A stretch of 64,000 bases of DNA from JABDIP01 sp965227455 (GTDB taxonomy: Bacteria > Pseudomonadota > Alphaproteobacteria > DSM-16000 > Inquilinaceae), in contig OZ245752.1 of NCBI GenBank assembly GCA_965227455.1, positions 620,001-684,000 on the forward strand, given 5' to 3'. Positions 1 through 7,631 of the stretch are shown here, piece by piece. The notes beneath the pieces are model-generated. The model was given only the letters and a program-made list of their open reading frames with translations. It ran no database searches and was not told where the DNA came from. Made by a program: the position numbers and the translations under genes. Every line of letters starts with the position of its first letter. The stretch's first letter is position 1.

Positions 1-749
1 CAGCTCCCCCCGCGTCCGTTCGGATTTGGCAGCGAGAGTGTGAGCGTGCCGAGGCTGGTCTGCTGCGTGGCGCTGCCAAAGGGTGCCGACGGATTGGCGG
101 CCCACTCGGCGTCCAAGTTGAAATGATCCCGGCCGGTCGGGACATGATTGCGAACGACGAAGAAGATGTCGCTTGCCATCATGCTCTCGAATTCGTCGAG
201 CGGGTATTCCTTGATGCCTAGGGCAGGATCCCCGACCAGGACCGAATCCTCCGAAACGCCCTTGACGACCACGAAGTGCCGATATCCGCGGATCACGATG
301 ATCGCGATTGCCGGAATGCCGGCATTGGAGAACCGGTCGATCGAGATCCGGTAACCGTCGGCCACGTAGCCCTCGGATTCGAGAAACCGTTTGATGTCGA
401 GCAACGAGAATCCCTGACGCATAATCAGGGGTTGATCTCCATTCGCGAACATGGATTCGAAGACCTCGACCTCCTCCGTCGGGCGGTCATAATGAAAGGT
501 CAGCAGCGTGGCGACAGCGGCTGCGCCGCAGCTGAAGTCGCGTTCTTGTTTAATGACCGATTCCCAGCGGCGCTCGCGCACGCTTTGCACGGGCACGCTT
601 GTTTGAAGGCCGCCGATCGACAGCCTGACTTCGCCGGCCAGGGCCGGTCCCGCCAGTGCCGACAGGGTCATGGCGATAATTGCCAGGCCGGCCAGCGGGC
701 GAATCGGGTCGCGGCGACCGGACGACCGGAGGAGTTGTAAATTGCGCAT
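1..749 (-). CDS. C39-family peptidase, exported (3' end outside window)
   Basis: Partial: the gene starts at 749 and runs off the left edge. It encodes an N-terminal signal peptide (hydrophobic stretch about residues 18-38, cleavage after PALA). A C39 papain-like domain follows, with Cys74 in DFSCGAAAVA, the oxyanion Gln six residues before it (Gln68), His158 in GYRHFVVVKG and Asp174 in VGDPALG. The C39 triad is therefore intact. C39 domains cleave Gly-Gly-type leaders in bacteriocin transporters, but a stand-alone exported C39 peptidase is also the FapD component of Fap amyloid systems. Position 43 bp downstream of two small exported proteins with repeated Asn/Gln/Gly motifs suggests a role in their maturation or export. 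AAGG lies 7 nt before the ATG. The function within the locus is inferred; the family is fairly certain. Confidence 0.85.
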   Translation of the reverse strand, partial: MRNLQLLRSSGRRDPIRPLAGLAIIAMTLSALAGPALAGEVRLSIGGLQTSVPVQSVRERRWESVIKQERDFSCGAAAVATLLTFHYDRPTEEVEVFESMFANGDQPLIMRQGFSLLDIKRFLESEGYVADGYRISIDRFSNAGIPAIAIIVIRGYRHFVVVKGVSEDSVLVGDPALGIKEYPLDEFESMMASDIFFVVRNHVPTGRDHFNLDAEWAANPSAPFGSATQQTSLGTLTLSLPNPNGRGGS

Positions 750-792
750 CGGTATGCCTTAAAACCTTGGTACGATTATTTGGCACCCCCGA

Positions 793-1194
793 TCAGGGCG
801 CGGGCGTCGTCATGTCGACCGTAATCGCCAACTGGTTGAGCATCGCGACGTTGTTGCCGGTGTTGAATGCATTGATGACGAATCGCTGGTCGGACAGCGC
901 GCCTGTGGCGATGTTCATGGCGCCGCCGGTGGCATCGCCGTTGATCGTGCCATTGAAATCCTGAAATCCGGCATTGATCGCGACGGCGCCGCCATCGGTG
1001 ACGATTTGAATGTTACCGTTTTCGTCGATCACGATGTTGCGACCGCGCTCCTCCGAAAGCGCATCGTCCTCGACGGCATCAAAGGACTCAAAGAGCCCGT
1101 CATCGGCCAGAACCTGTGCGTTGCCGGCGAGCATCAGCGCCGCGCCAGCGACGGCGAACACTGCGACGCCTCTGAGGTTCAATTCAGCAGTCAT
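793..1194 (-). CDS. Small exported protein with Fap/curli-like Asn-rich motif
   Basis: 133 residues. The signal peptide is residues 1-30 (MTAELNLRGV... QVLA). The mature part is acidic at first, then rich in Gly/Asn/Ala, with a C-terminal stretch at residues 105-124 containing INAFNTGNNVAMLNQ. Such Asn/Gln/hydrophobic alternation is seen in bacterial functional amyloid subunits (Fap and related), but no family is recognised with certainty. I chose the ATG at 1194, not the longer upstream reading, because AGAGG sits 8-12 nt before it and a signal peptide follows. It lies between the duplicated-motif protein (104 bp upstream) and the C39 peptidase (43 bp downstream), all in one direction, so one operon is likely. 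Confidence 0.75.
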   Translation of the reverse strand: MTAELNLRGVAVFAVAGAALMLAGNAQVLADDGLFESFDAVEDDALSEERGRNIVIDENGNIQIVTDGGAVAINAGFQDFNGTINGDATGGAMNIATGALSDQRFVINAFNTGNNVAMLNQLAITVDMTTPAP

Positions 1195-1298
1195 TTCGCG
1201 ACCTCTTGTATTTGACCTAAAAACGCAAAATTTGAAGCTGCGAGTGGCCGGCCAGCGGGTGCGAGCACCCGCCGACCGTCCATCCGCACACACTGCGA

Positions 1299-1841
1299 TT
1301 ACGGGGTCGTCAGGGTCCCGGTCGCGCCGGTGATGGCGATGCCGCCCTGCTGGGCGCCATTCCAACCGGAGTTGAAGTTGTTCACGACCACGTCCTGGTC
1401 GCGGAACGTCTGGCTGCCGAAGTCCATCACGGCCACGTAGGTGGAGTCGTTGACGCCATCGTCATCGTCGACTTCGATGTCGTTCGAGGCCACCTGGGCG
1501 AGGGCGTTGACGCTGACCGCGCCATCGGCATTGTCCGAAACCGCGATCGCCAGGCCACCCTGCTGCGAGCCATTGATGCCGGTGTTGAAGTTGTTCACGT
1601 CGGCATCCTGAGCGCGGAAGGTCTCGCCGCCGAACAGCATCTGGGCATCGTACAGGGCACCGTCGTCCAGCAGGTCGTCGTCGACGTCGACTTCGTTGTC
1701 GATATCCTGGGACATGATGTTTGCCGAGATCGCATCCGCATTGGCGGTGTCGCCGTCAATGGTGAGATCAGCGGCAAAGCCCTGCGCGCTCAGGCCCAGG
1801 AGCAGGGCCAGTGCCGAAGCGCCTCCTAGCAACTTTTTCAT
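1299..1841 (-). CDS. Exported protein with two FNTG...QQGG repeats (amyloid-like)
   Basis: 180 residues. The signal peptide is about residues 1-24. Two homologous segments about 70 residues apart (63-100 and 134-170) share the plan TFR-QD--VNNFN(T/S)G--G-QQGG(L/I)AI. The linkers are very rich in Asp (DVDDDLLDD, EVDDDDG). The next gene downstream carries a related NAFNTGNNVAMLNQ motif. Imperfect internal repeats with conserved Asn, Gln and Gly in an exported protein fit a functional amyloid subunit. That role is an inference from composition and from the nearby C39 peptidase, not a recognised family. The start at 1841 has GAAGGA 8 nt upstream. Likely first gene of the operon. Confidence 0.75.
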   Translation of the reverse strand: MKKLLGGASALALLLGLSAQGFAADLTIDGDTANADAISANIMSQDIDNEVDVDDDLLDDGALYDAQMLFGGETFRAQDADVNNFNTGINGSQQGGLAIAVSDNADGAVSVNALAQVASNDIEVDDDDGVNDSTYVAVMDFGSQTFRDQDVVVNNFNSGWNGAQQGGIAITGATGTLTTP

Positions 1842-2340
1842 AGCAATATCCTTCTTCGGTCTATTGGTCCTGGGCCCCGATCCGAGACCCGTTCGATACG
1901 GCACGGCGGCCACGTTTGGCACGTCGCCATCCGCCCGGTTGCATGGCCCCGTCTTCAATCTGACCCGAGGGGTCCGATGTCGACCATGGCCGTGCACAAG
2001 AACAAGACTGCAAGCCGCGTGCCAGATGTCGAACGGAGCATTATCTCATTGTTATTAAAGAAAAAAGATCTTGAGTTGGCAGATGGTCGAGCGCGCGGCG
2101 GTCCGCGGTTGTTTCGTCGGCTTTACAGACTGTCAGACAGGTGAGACAGCGCCGGTTCCGGGCGCGCCGGTGAGGTGTTGCCTGGTTCCGGTTCGATGCC
2201 GGTAGAGGAGATGCGGGCCCGGCGCTGGATCGGTCCTCGCAATAGAGATCCGGTGGTGGCGGCGATCCCGCACACAAAGAAAGAGCCCGCCGAAATGCGG
2301 CGGGCGTGGAATCTGCGGGGTGCCAATTCTATGAAAGGCG
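1842..2340. other. 499-bp leader region of the amyloid-like operon
   Basis: No convincing gene. It holds the terminator of the upstream gene (2271-2305) and an AT-rich patch at about 2036-2075 in otherwise GC-rich DNA, where a promoter reading leftward into the gene at 1841 may lie. Readings through this segment have the composition of frame shadows. Confidence 0.5.
2271..2305 (-). terminator. Rho-independent terminator
   Basis: Perfect 8-bp stem: GCCCGCCG at 2285-2292 and CGGCGGGC at 2298-2305, with a 5-nt loop. On the minus strand it is followed by TCTTTCTTTG (2284-2275). It lies 36 nt beyond the stop of the 2341-2682 gene and separates that gene from the amyloid-like operon. Confidence 0.8.
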
Positions 2341-2682
2341 CTATCGGCCTCCCACGGTGACGCTTATCGATGCGCTTGCGGCGGACTGGCCGCCGGCGAG
2401 ATCGAGTCGAGGTTGCAGGCGGACGGGTTTCGCTTCGTCCCAGAGAATGACGGCAATGCGCTCTTCATCCCAACCGTCTGCGTCGTCGCCAATCGCGCGC
2501 AAGCCAAAACCGACTTCACGACCGAGCTCGTCATCGTCAATAGTCCGGATAGGCGACCCGATCGAACCATCGAATGGTCCGCCGGCCTCCCCGGCCTGTG
2601 CGCCGACGGGCGCCAGGACGAAAAGCGAAATCAACAGCCTGATGGCGATCGCCCTTAGCCACGTTGGTGTCGGTCCAGTCAT
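2341..2682 (-). CDS. Small exported protein of unknown function
   Basis: 113 residues. A clear signal peptide covers residues 1-31 (hydrophobic IAIRLLISLFVLAPV, cleavage after AQA). The mature part is about 80 residues, acidic in the middle (TIDDDELG, DDADGWDEE), ending SASISVTVGGR. I do not recognise a family. Support for a real gene comes from the signal peptide, a terminator 36 nt after the stop, and position between other small exported proteins read in the same direction. The SD is weak. It could be an accessory (for example chaperone-like) component of the same secreted system, but nothing in the sequence proves this. Confidence 0.6.
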   Translation of the reverse strand: MTGPTPTWLRAIAIRLLISLFVLAPVGAQAGEAGGPFDGSIGSPIRTIDDDELGREVGFGLRAIGDDADGWDEERIAVILWDEAKPVRLQPRLDLAGGQSAASASISVTVGGR

Positions 2683-2849
2683 TGTTCGAGGCTCTTGTCG
2701 TATGCTGCACGCTTACGCCGACTTCCCTGGCGAAGCGTATCCTCTCCGTGACCGCTGCGGGTTCCATGGCCGGCGGATACCGATGGCTGCGTTTGGCGAG
2801 ACCTCCGCCGCTCTTCAGTCATCGGCATCGCCGCGTGCATGTCGCCCGA

Positions 2850-3398
2850 TTACGGGCTCGTGCCCGGAGTTCCCGAGGTCCCACTCGACCCGCTATTGCC
2901 ACTGGAACCGCTGTTGCCACCAGAGCCGCCGGACCCGCTGCCGCCGCTCGATCCGCTATTGCCGCTCGATCCGCTATTGCCACTCGATCCGCTATTGCCG
3001 CTCGATCCGCTATTGCCGCTCGATCCGCTATTGCCGCTCGATCCGCTATTGCCACTCGATCCGCTATTGCCGCTAGTGCCGCTGGACCCGCTGTTGCCCC
3101 CGGTGCCGCCATTGCCGCCGCCATTGCCGCCGCCATTGCCTCCGCCGCCGGGTTCCCCGCCGGGCCCGACCGGGTCGGCCGATGTGGCAATGCGGTCGAT
3201 CCTGGGGTCGAGACAGGTGCCGGCCTGGAGGGCGAGCGGATCACAGATCGGGGCGCCATTGATGACCGGAATGCCTGCCCCGTTCGTCACGACCGCTCCG
3301 GATCCGGACCTTACCTGTCCGGCCAGCGCGGAGCTCGACATCAAGACTGCCATCACGGCAGCGATTGCGCCCGCTTTGGTAATGGGGGCTCGTAACAT
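2850..3398 (-). CDS. Exported protein, conserved N-module plus Gly-Asn-Ser repeat tail
   Basis: 182 residues. The signal peptide is residues 1-26 (MSSSALA). Residues 27-65 match the same residues of the protein at 6066-6662 without gaps: 23 of 38 identical, including RSGSGAVV, NG--IPV-NGA, and Cys52 and Cys62. From about residue 85 the chain is Gly/Asn/Ser/Thr only, largely repeats of N-S-G-S-S-G. At the DNA level this includes seven near-identical 18-bp units (2950-3075). The ATG at 3398 has AAAGGAT upstream. The two Cys nine residues apart could form a disulfide in the periplasm or outside the cell. The tail resembles flexible or adhesive secreted linkers. The family is unknown to me; a surface or matrix role is inferred. 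Confidence 0.75.
   Translation of the reverse strand: MLRAPITKAGAIAAVMAVLMSSSALAGQVRSGSGAVVTNGAGIPVINGAPICDPLALQAGTCLDPRIDRIATSADPVGPGGEPGGGGNGGGNGGGNGGTGGNSGSSGTSGNSGSSGNSGSSGNSGSSGNSGSSGNSGSSGNSGSSGNSGSSGGSGSGGSGGNSGSSGNSGSSGTSGTPGTSP
2950..3075. repeat. 18-bp tandem repeat (7 units) inside coding sequence
   Basis: Units starting GATCCGCTATTGCC at 2950, 2968, 2986, 3004, 3022, 3040 and 3058, differing only at one position (CCGCTC or CCACTC). Each unit encodes six residues of the Gly-Asn-Ser tail on the minus strand, so unit gain or loss keeps the frame. Degenerate copies extend to both sides. Confidence 0.9.
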
Positions 3399-4266
3399 CG
3401 TTCGATCCTTTTCTGGTTCTTGCCGTCCCCACCGGCCGCGTCGATCTGCCTCAGGGGAGAGGCCGGCTTGTTTGCGATCGCCGATATCCTGTCCCCAGCC
3501 GAAGGCGTACGGCCTCTCAGACCCAGTAGGCAAACTTCATGCCACCACGAACGCCAAGCGGCAGTTCGTTGTTCTGAATACGATAATCCGGAAATGGCGC
3601 GCGGACGGGCTTTGGCCGGACGTTAACCGGCTGATACATCGTGTTAAGTGTGTGTTACAGAACTCGGGACCGGACGCCTCGAGAATCCCCGCTTTGGCCC
3701 GCACCGCCGGCCAGGTTTCATTCGTATTGGTAATTGTTTGCACGGCAAACAACTTATGATCTGTAGAAAAACTCAAAAGAAAATAGCGAATTTCGAGAGA
3801 TTTGCGTTGAGCCGAATAATAGTTAGAGTAGAAGAGCAACAGAGCACGGCGAAATCGGAATGCGGGATTCCCTGGCTGATGGCGCCAGGCGGCCTGATTG
3901 AGGCAAGGATGGGTTGTACAGGCATGAATGCCGAGCGGGTGGCAGCGTGACGGATTTCGGCACTCTCAAGAGTGTCGACAAGGATGGCGCCGCGGTGGCG
4001 CCCGTGAGCCGGGATCCGCAGCGGTGCCCGCCGGCCTCAGAGGCTACGGCACATGCCAGGCTGGCGATCATCGCGGCTGCCGATTCGCCGCAGCTGATTC
4101 CATGGTCCCGCCATGCTGCCCTTTCCGCCAACGGCATTGTCTGCGCGCTGGCGCGCCGGCAGGGCCGGTAGCGCCGGGAACGGCGCGGCAAGCCCCGATA
4201 CCGCCCGGGAGGGGGCGACGCCCTCGCGGCGACGCGGCCGGACCGATGCCGGGCCGCAGCCAGCGG
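3399..4266. other. 868-bp region without a supported gene
   Basis: The right half (about 3880-4266) is GC-rich with several overlapping open readings, none with a convincing start, SD or family. The part at about 3560-3850 is AT-richer and probably holds promoters, at least for the gene starting at 3398. I see no RNA gene here. Confidence 0.4.
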
Positions 4267-5364
4267 TCAGGTCATGTCGTCATTGTCAAGCAATCGCAGC
4301 TCGATTGAGCCCCGGCTGAGCAGCCGCACAAGATCGGCATGGCTGTGGACGCCGGTCTTGGCGTAGATCCGCTTCATGTGGGTACGGGCGGTGTTTCGCG
4401 TGATGCCCAGCCCAGCGGCAGCGTCCTGCAACCCCAGCCCGTCGGCGATCAGCCCGGCAAGCCGGGCCTCACCCGGGGTGAGGTTGAAGGCGGCGCCGAG
4501 ATCGGGCGCCAGGACCGGATGGCCGCGTTCGACATCCTTGGTGATCACGGCGGCGACGGCGGCTGGCCTGACATCGGAGCCGCTGTGGCACAGCACCGGC
4601 GTGACCACGATAGGCAGCGCCCGAAGGCCGGAGGGTCTGGTCGCGGACATCGTCGAGACATCGGCGGCAATCCCGGACGGTTGCCGACCGGCTGCGGGTG
4701 CAGCTTGCCCGGCCCTAGCGATTAACGCGAGCAGGGCTGCCTGTTCGTCCGGCCGGGCAAGACAGATGCGATCATCGGCCAGCGTCAGCCCGTCGTTTTG
4801 TCGCAGGATGGCCCGCGCCGAGCCATTGCAGGTCAGAACGGCGCCCTCGCGATCGACCAGGAATATCGCCTCCGGCAGCCGATCCATGATCTCCGATAGG
4901 GCATCGTGCATTTCTTCGCCGCTGCGGATCGTCCGGTAGAGGCGCAACGCGCGCGCCAGGTGCGGCAGGAGCTCGTCCAACAGATCGACCTCGGCGTCGG
5001 CGAAGGGCGGCGCTTCCAGCGGTCGCGTGGCGATCAACAGCCGGGATGCTCCTTCGCGGACGCACAGCGTCGCGATGAGAAAGCGACCCTGGGAGGTCGT
5101 CGCCGTTCTCAGGGGACCGCGGGGAGACAATGGGATCCGCCGGCCGTTGTTTTTGGGCTGCCAGCGGCCCGAAGGGTTGGGCGGATCCCCGTAGGACCAA
5201 AGGACGGTTTCGCCGTCACGTGCGGATGTCCCTATGACCGCCGCGCAACCAGTGGCCGACAGCGCGCGCGCCAGGTTGGCGGCGAACCGTGTCCAGCCGG
5301 CATCGCCGGACGTCGCCTCGTAGCACAAGGCGATCAGTCGATAGAGCTGTTCGGATGGCGACAA
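4267..5364 (-). CDS. LuxR-type transcriptional regulator
   Basis: 365 residues. The C-terminal 65 residues form a LuxR/FixJ-type helix-turn-helix (FNLTPGEARLAGLIADG, LGITRNTARTHMKRIYAKT). The middle region (about 155-215) looks like a PAS-like segment (PEAIFLVDREGAVLTCNGSA). The N-terminal part is a sensor of unknown ligand. There is no receiver aspartate pattern. The start is a TTG at 5364 with GGAG 7 nt upstream; no in-frame ATG fits better. It lies between the two paralogous secreted-protein genes, so it may control them, but this is only positional inference. Confidence 0.85.
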   Translation of the reverse strand: MSPSEQLYRLIALCYEATSGDAGWTRFAANLARALSATGCAAVIGTSARDGETVLWSYGDPPNPSGRWQPKNNGRRIPLSPRGPLRTATTSQGRFLIATLCVREGASRLLIATRPLEAPPFADAEVDLLDELLPHLARALRLYRTIRSGEEMHDALSEIMDRLPEAIFLVDREGAVLTCNGSARAILRQNDGLTLADDRICLARPDEQAALLALIARAGQAAPAAGRQPSGIAADVSTMSATRPSGLRALPIVVTPVLCHSGSDVRPAAVAAVITKDVERGHPVLAPDLGAAFNLTPGEARLAGLIADGLGLQDAAAGLGITRNTARTHMKRIYAKTGVHSHADLVRLLSRGSIELRLLDNDDMT

Positions 5365-6065
5365 TTGCCATCTCCTCGTGGTGTCGGCATCTGAGCGATC
5401 CTGCGGCAGCCCTGCGGGCCGGTGAGGCCTGCTAAGCCGGTGCGTCCGCCCGCTGACCCCGCCGGGGCCGTGCCGCCGCTTCGGCCAGCCAGATCGGCAG
5501 ACGATCTCGCGGTCCCGGTGCGCCTAGAGGGCCCCGAGCGCGGATTCAAGCCAGGTTGTCGAACCAGAGGGTGAGAGTGTGATTGTTGTGCCCATGTCAT
5601 CGTTCTTTGGCATTGTGAACTCTCTTGCGATTTTCAATCATTTGTTTTCGTTCGGGCGCGGCCCGCCGCCGTCGGGATGAGAGGCCGCACTCTAGCCCCG
5701 GCAGCGAACGGTAGCCGTCCCAATCGGATCCGAGATCGGGGTCGGCTTTGGTATCGATTCGGGAATTACCGTCATCCCCGAAATTACGCCCCTTGGACGA
5801 GGTTGCTGCTCCACCGCAATTGAATGCAACCCGACCCTACAAAGTTTCAGTGGCTCCATCTAGTGGAAGCGTGCCGAACACTGAAAACGGCAATAGCGGG
5901 ACCTCGATCCGAAAACAAACTTCCTCCAAGAGGACAATCGTAACCTTTGTCTGACTGGGGCGGGCTCACCCGAAGTTTTCTGCCGTCTGCGGAATTCCAG
6001 CACCCATAGGAACCGTTCGGCCCAATCGAACGGATGACGGCCGGTCCGGGTTTCGCCGGAACGGC
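5365..6065. other. 701-bp region without a supported gene
   Basis: Left part (5365-5600) is GC-rich leader DNA of the LuxR gene. About 5580-5680 and 5740-5960 are AT-richer. A 7-bp stem (6013-6019 with 6027-6033) lies 33 nt after the stop of the Asp-rich protein gene and could be a weak terminator; it lacks a T tract. No coding sequence is supported. Confidence 0.4.
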
Positions 6066-6662
6066 TTAATCATCATCGTCGTCGTCCCCGTCGTCATCAT
6101 TGTCGCCGCGGTCGCCGTCGCGATCCTTGCCGCGATCCTGACCGCCGTCATCATCGTCATCGTCCCCGCGATCACGGTCGCGATCCTTGCTGCCGCCATC
6201 GCCGTCGTCGTCCTCGTCGTTGTCGCCGTCGTCGTCCTCGTCGTTGTCGCCGTCGTCGTCCTCGTCGTTGTCGCCGTCGTCGTCTTCGTCGTTGTCACCG
6301 TCATCCGGGTCGGGATCCGGATCAGGATCGGGATCAGGGTCGGGATCCGGATCGGGATCAGGGTCCGGATCGGGATCAGGGTCTGGATCGGGGTCGGGAT
6401 TCGGGTCCGGCGGTGGTTCGCCTGCCGGCGGGAGCTGCGGTGCCAGCTCTGTAACACCGGCCACCATATTGTCCAGGCATCTGCCGATCGACGTATCGAA
6501 GTCGTCGCAACCGCCGGCCCCATTGACCACCGGAATTCGGTGTCCGTTCAGCACAACGGCACCGGAACCTGAGCGGATTTCTCCGGCCAGCGTGGAGGAT
6601 GCCAGAAGCATTGCGGTGAGAATTCCAACTGTGACGGTTGCACCCGTCTTCGTTCTGTCCAT
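6066..6662 (-). CDS. Exported protein, conserved N-module plus Asp-Pro and Asp-rich tail
   Basis: 198 residues. The signal peptide is residues 1-26 (LASSTLA). Residues 27-65 align without gaps with the protein at 2850-3398 (RSGSGAVV, IPV-NGA, Cys52 and Cys62). The rest differs completely. A proline-rich joint leads into about 17 Asp-Pro dipeptides, then four eight-residue repeats DDGDNDED, then a mixed Asp/Arg/Lys/Gly segment ending in Asp residues. The tail is strongly acidic and could bind Ca2+ or other cations; the Asp/Asn/Gly spacing is reminiscent of Ca-binding loops. AGGAG lies 8 nt before the ATG at 6662, which I prefer over upstream starts. The family is unknown; a surface, matrix or mineral-binding role is inferred. 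Confidence 0.75.
   Translation of the reverse strand: MDRTKTGATVTVGILTAMLLASSTLAGEIRSGSGAVVLNGHRIPVVNGAGGCDDFDTSIGRCLDNMVAGVTELAPQLPPAGEPPPDPNPDPDPDPDPDPDPDPDPDPDPDPDPDPDPDPDDGDNDEDDDGDNDEDDDGDNDEDDDGDNDEDDDGDGGSKDRDRDRGDDDDDDGGQDRGKDRDGDRGDNDDDGDDDDDD
6202..6405. repeat. 24-bp (4 units) and 6-bp tandem repeats inside coding sequence
   Basis: Four 24-bp units (6202, 6226, 6250, 6274; CCGTCGTCGTCCTCGTCG...) encode the eight-residue acidic repeats. They adjoin a run of 6-bp GGATCC/GGATCA/GGGTCG units (about 6306-6405) encoding Asp-Pro. All unit lengths are multiples of three, so length changes would not break the frame. Confidence 0.9.
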
Positions 6663-7039
6663 GTATCTGCTCCTGGGCCGCGTCGTCTGCATTTGCGCGA
6701 CTGTTAGCGACAGCTTCTGTCCATCATCTGTGTCGGCCATCACTTGTGGTGGCCCGGTCAGCGACCGTCTGGGTCGGTCGCAATTTCGGTAAATTGAAGG
6801 CAACATCCATGCCATCGAAACGAATGTCAATAACCAATTGTTAACCTTGATAGAATCTTTACTCGGCAGTTCGTATTTCCGGTTTGGCCCTTGCCCAGGC
6901 CAATTCTCGCTGTCGGTTCAGTTATCAAAATGAGACTGGCGCCCGCGCAACCCTCCACCTGCGATGGCGGGGCCGGCGGATGCGTGGCCCCTGTCGGACC
7001 CGGCAAGATTAGGACTTGCCGGTCGGCCCTTTCCTCCGC
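6663..7039. other. Divergent promoter region
   Basis: 377 bp between the minus-strand secreted protein (start 6662) and the plus-strand flavin reductase. It has an AT-rich core at about 6780-6870. No gene or clear operator is seen. Confidence 0.45.
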
Positions 7040-7606
7040 ATGACTGTGCGCAGGCGACGCTCAGACGGACACCCGGATCGCACCGTGCCCACACGCAACT
7101 CATCGGCCAAGGTTCCGACCCCCAAGGCGCAATTCTCGGCGCGGGAATTTCGCGACGCGCTGGGTCAGTTCGTGACCGGAGTCACCGTGGTCACGACCCT
7201 GGCCGATGACGGTGCGCCGGTCGGGATCACCATCAATTCCTTCACCTCGGTGTCACTCGATCCGCCGATGGTGCTGTTCTGTCTTGATGCCCGGTCGCGG
7301 TATCTGTCCGCGTTCCGCAGAGCCGGGTGCTTTGCGGTCCACGTGCTGGCCGCCGATCAGCGGGAATGGTCGGTCCGCTTTGCAGGAAACGGCGACCGCT
7401 GGGACGGAGTCGGCAGCACCGCCTGGGAAACGGGCGCGCCCATCATCGAGGGATGCCTGGGGGTGTTCGAATGCACTCTGGCCGACGTCCATGAGGGCGG
7501 CGACCACAAGATCCTGGTAGGGCAGGTGATCCGCCTGGCCGGCGGCGACGACCGGCGGCCGCTGGCCTTCCATCTCGGCCGGTACACCGCGGTCGAGGAC
7601 GTCTAG
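7040..7606 (+). CDS. Flavin reductase family protein
   Basis: 188 residues from the ATG at 7040. The domain (from about residue 35) matches the FMN-binding flavin reductase family of HpaC/FRP type: FRDALGQFVTGVTVVTT, GITINSFTSVSLDPP, VLFCLDARS, and the late HFLGRY-like end FHLGRY. These enzymes use NAD(P)H to reduce FMN or FAD and usually feed a partner monooxygenase; none is adjacent, so the substrate is unknown. The start is uncertain: no good SD precedes 7040, and a TTG at 7016 or a GTG at 7085 are possible. Confidence 0.85.
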   Translation: MTVRRRRSDGHPDRTVPTRNSSAKVPTPKAQFSAREFRDALGQFVTGVTVVTTLADDGAPVGITINSFTSVSLDPPMVLFCLDARSRYLSAFRRAGCFAVHVLAADQREWSVRFAGNGDRWDGVGSTAWETGAPIIEGCLGVFECTLADVHEGGDHKILVGQVIRLAGGDDRRPLAFHLGRYTAVEDV

Positions 7607-7631
7607 ACCGGCACTACGCCCCGGCGCCGGG

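Noticed and set aside
2941..3075. CRISPR-like array
   Set aside because: Units are 18 bp with no unique spacers and are in frame inside a coding sequence.
3537..4308. Several open readings of 70-126 codons on both strands
   Set aside because: No SD, no recognisable domain, and composition like frame shadows in GC-rich DNA.
5748..5954. 68-codon plus-strand reading in the AT-rich gap
   Set aside because: No SD, no domain, and it begins and ends without relation to neighbours.
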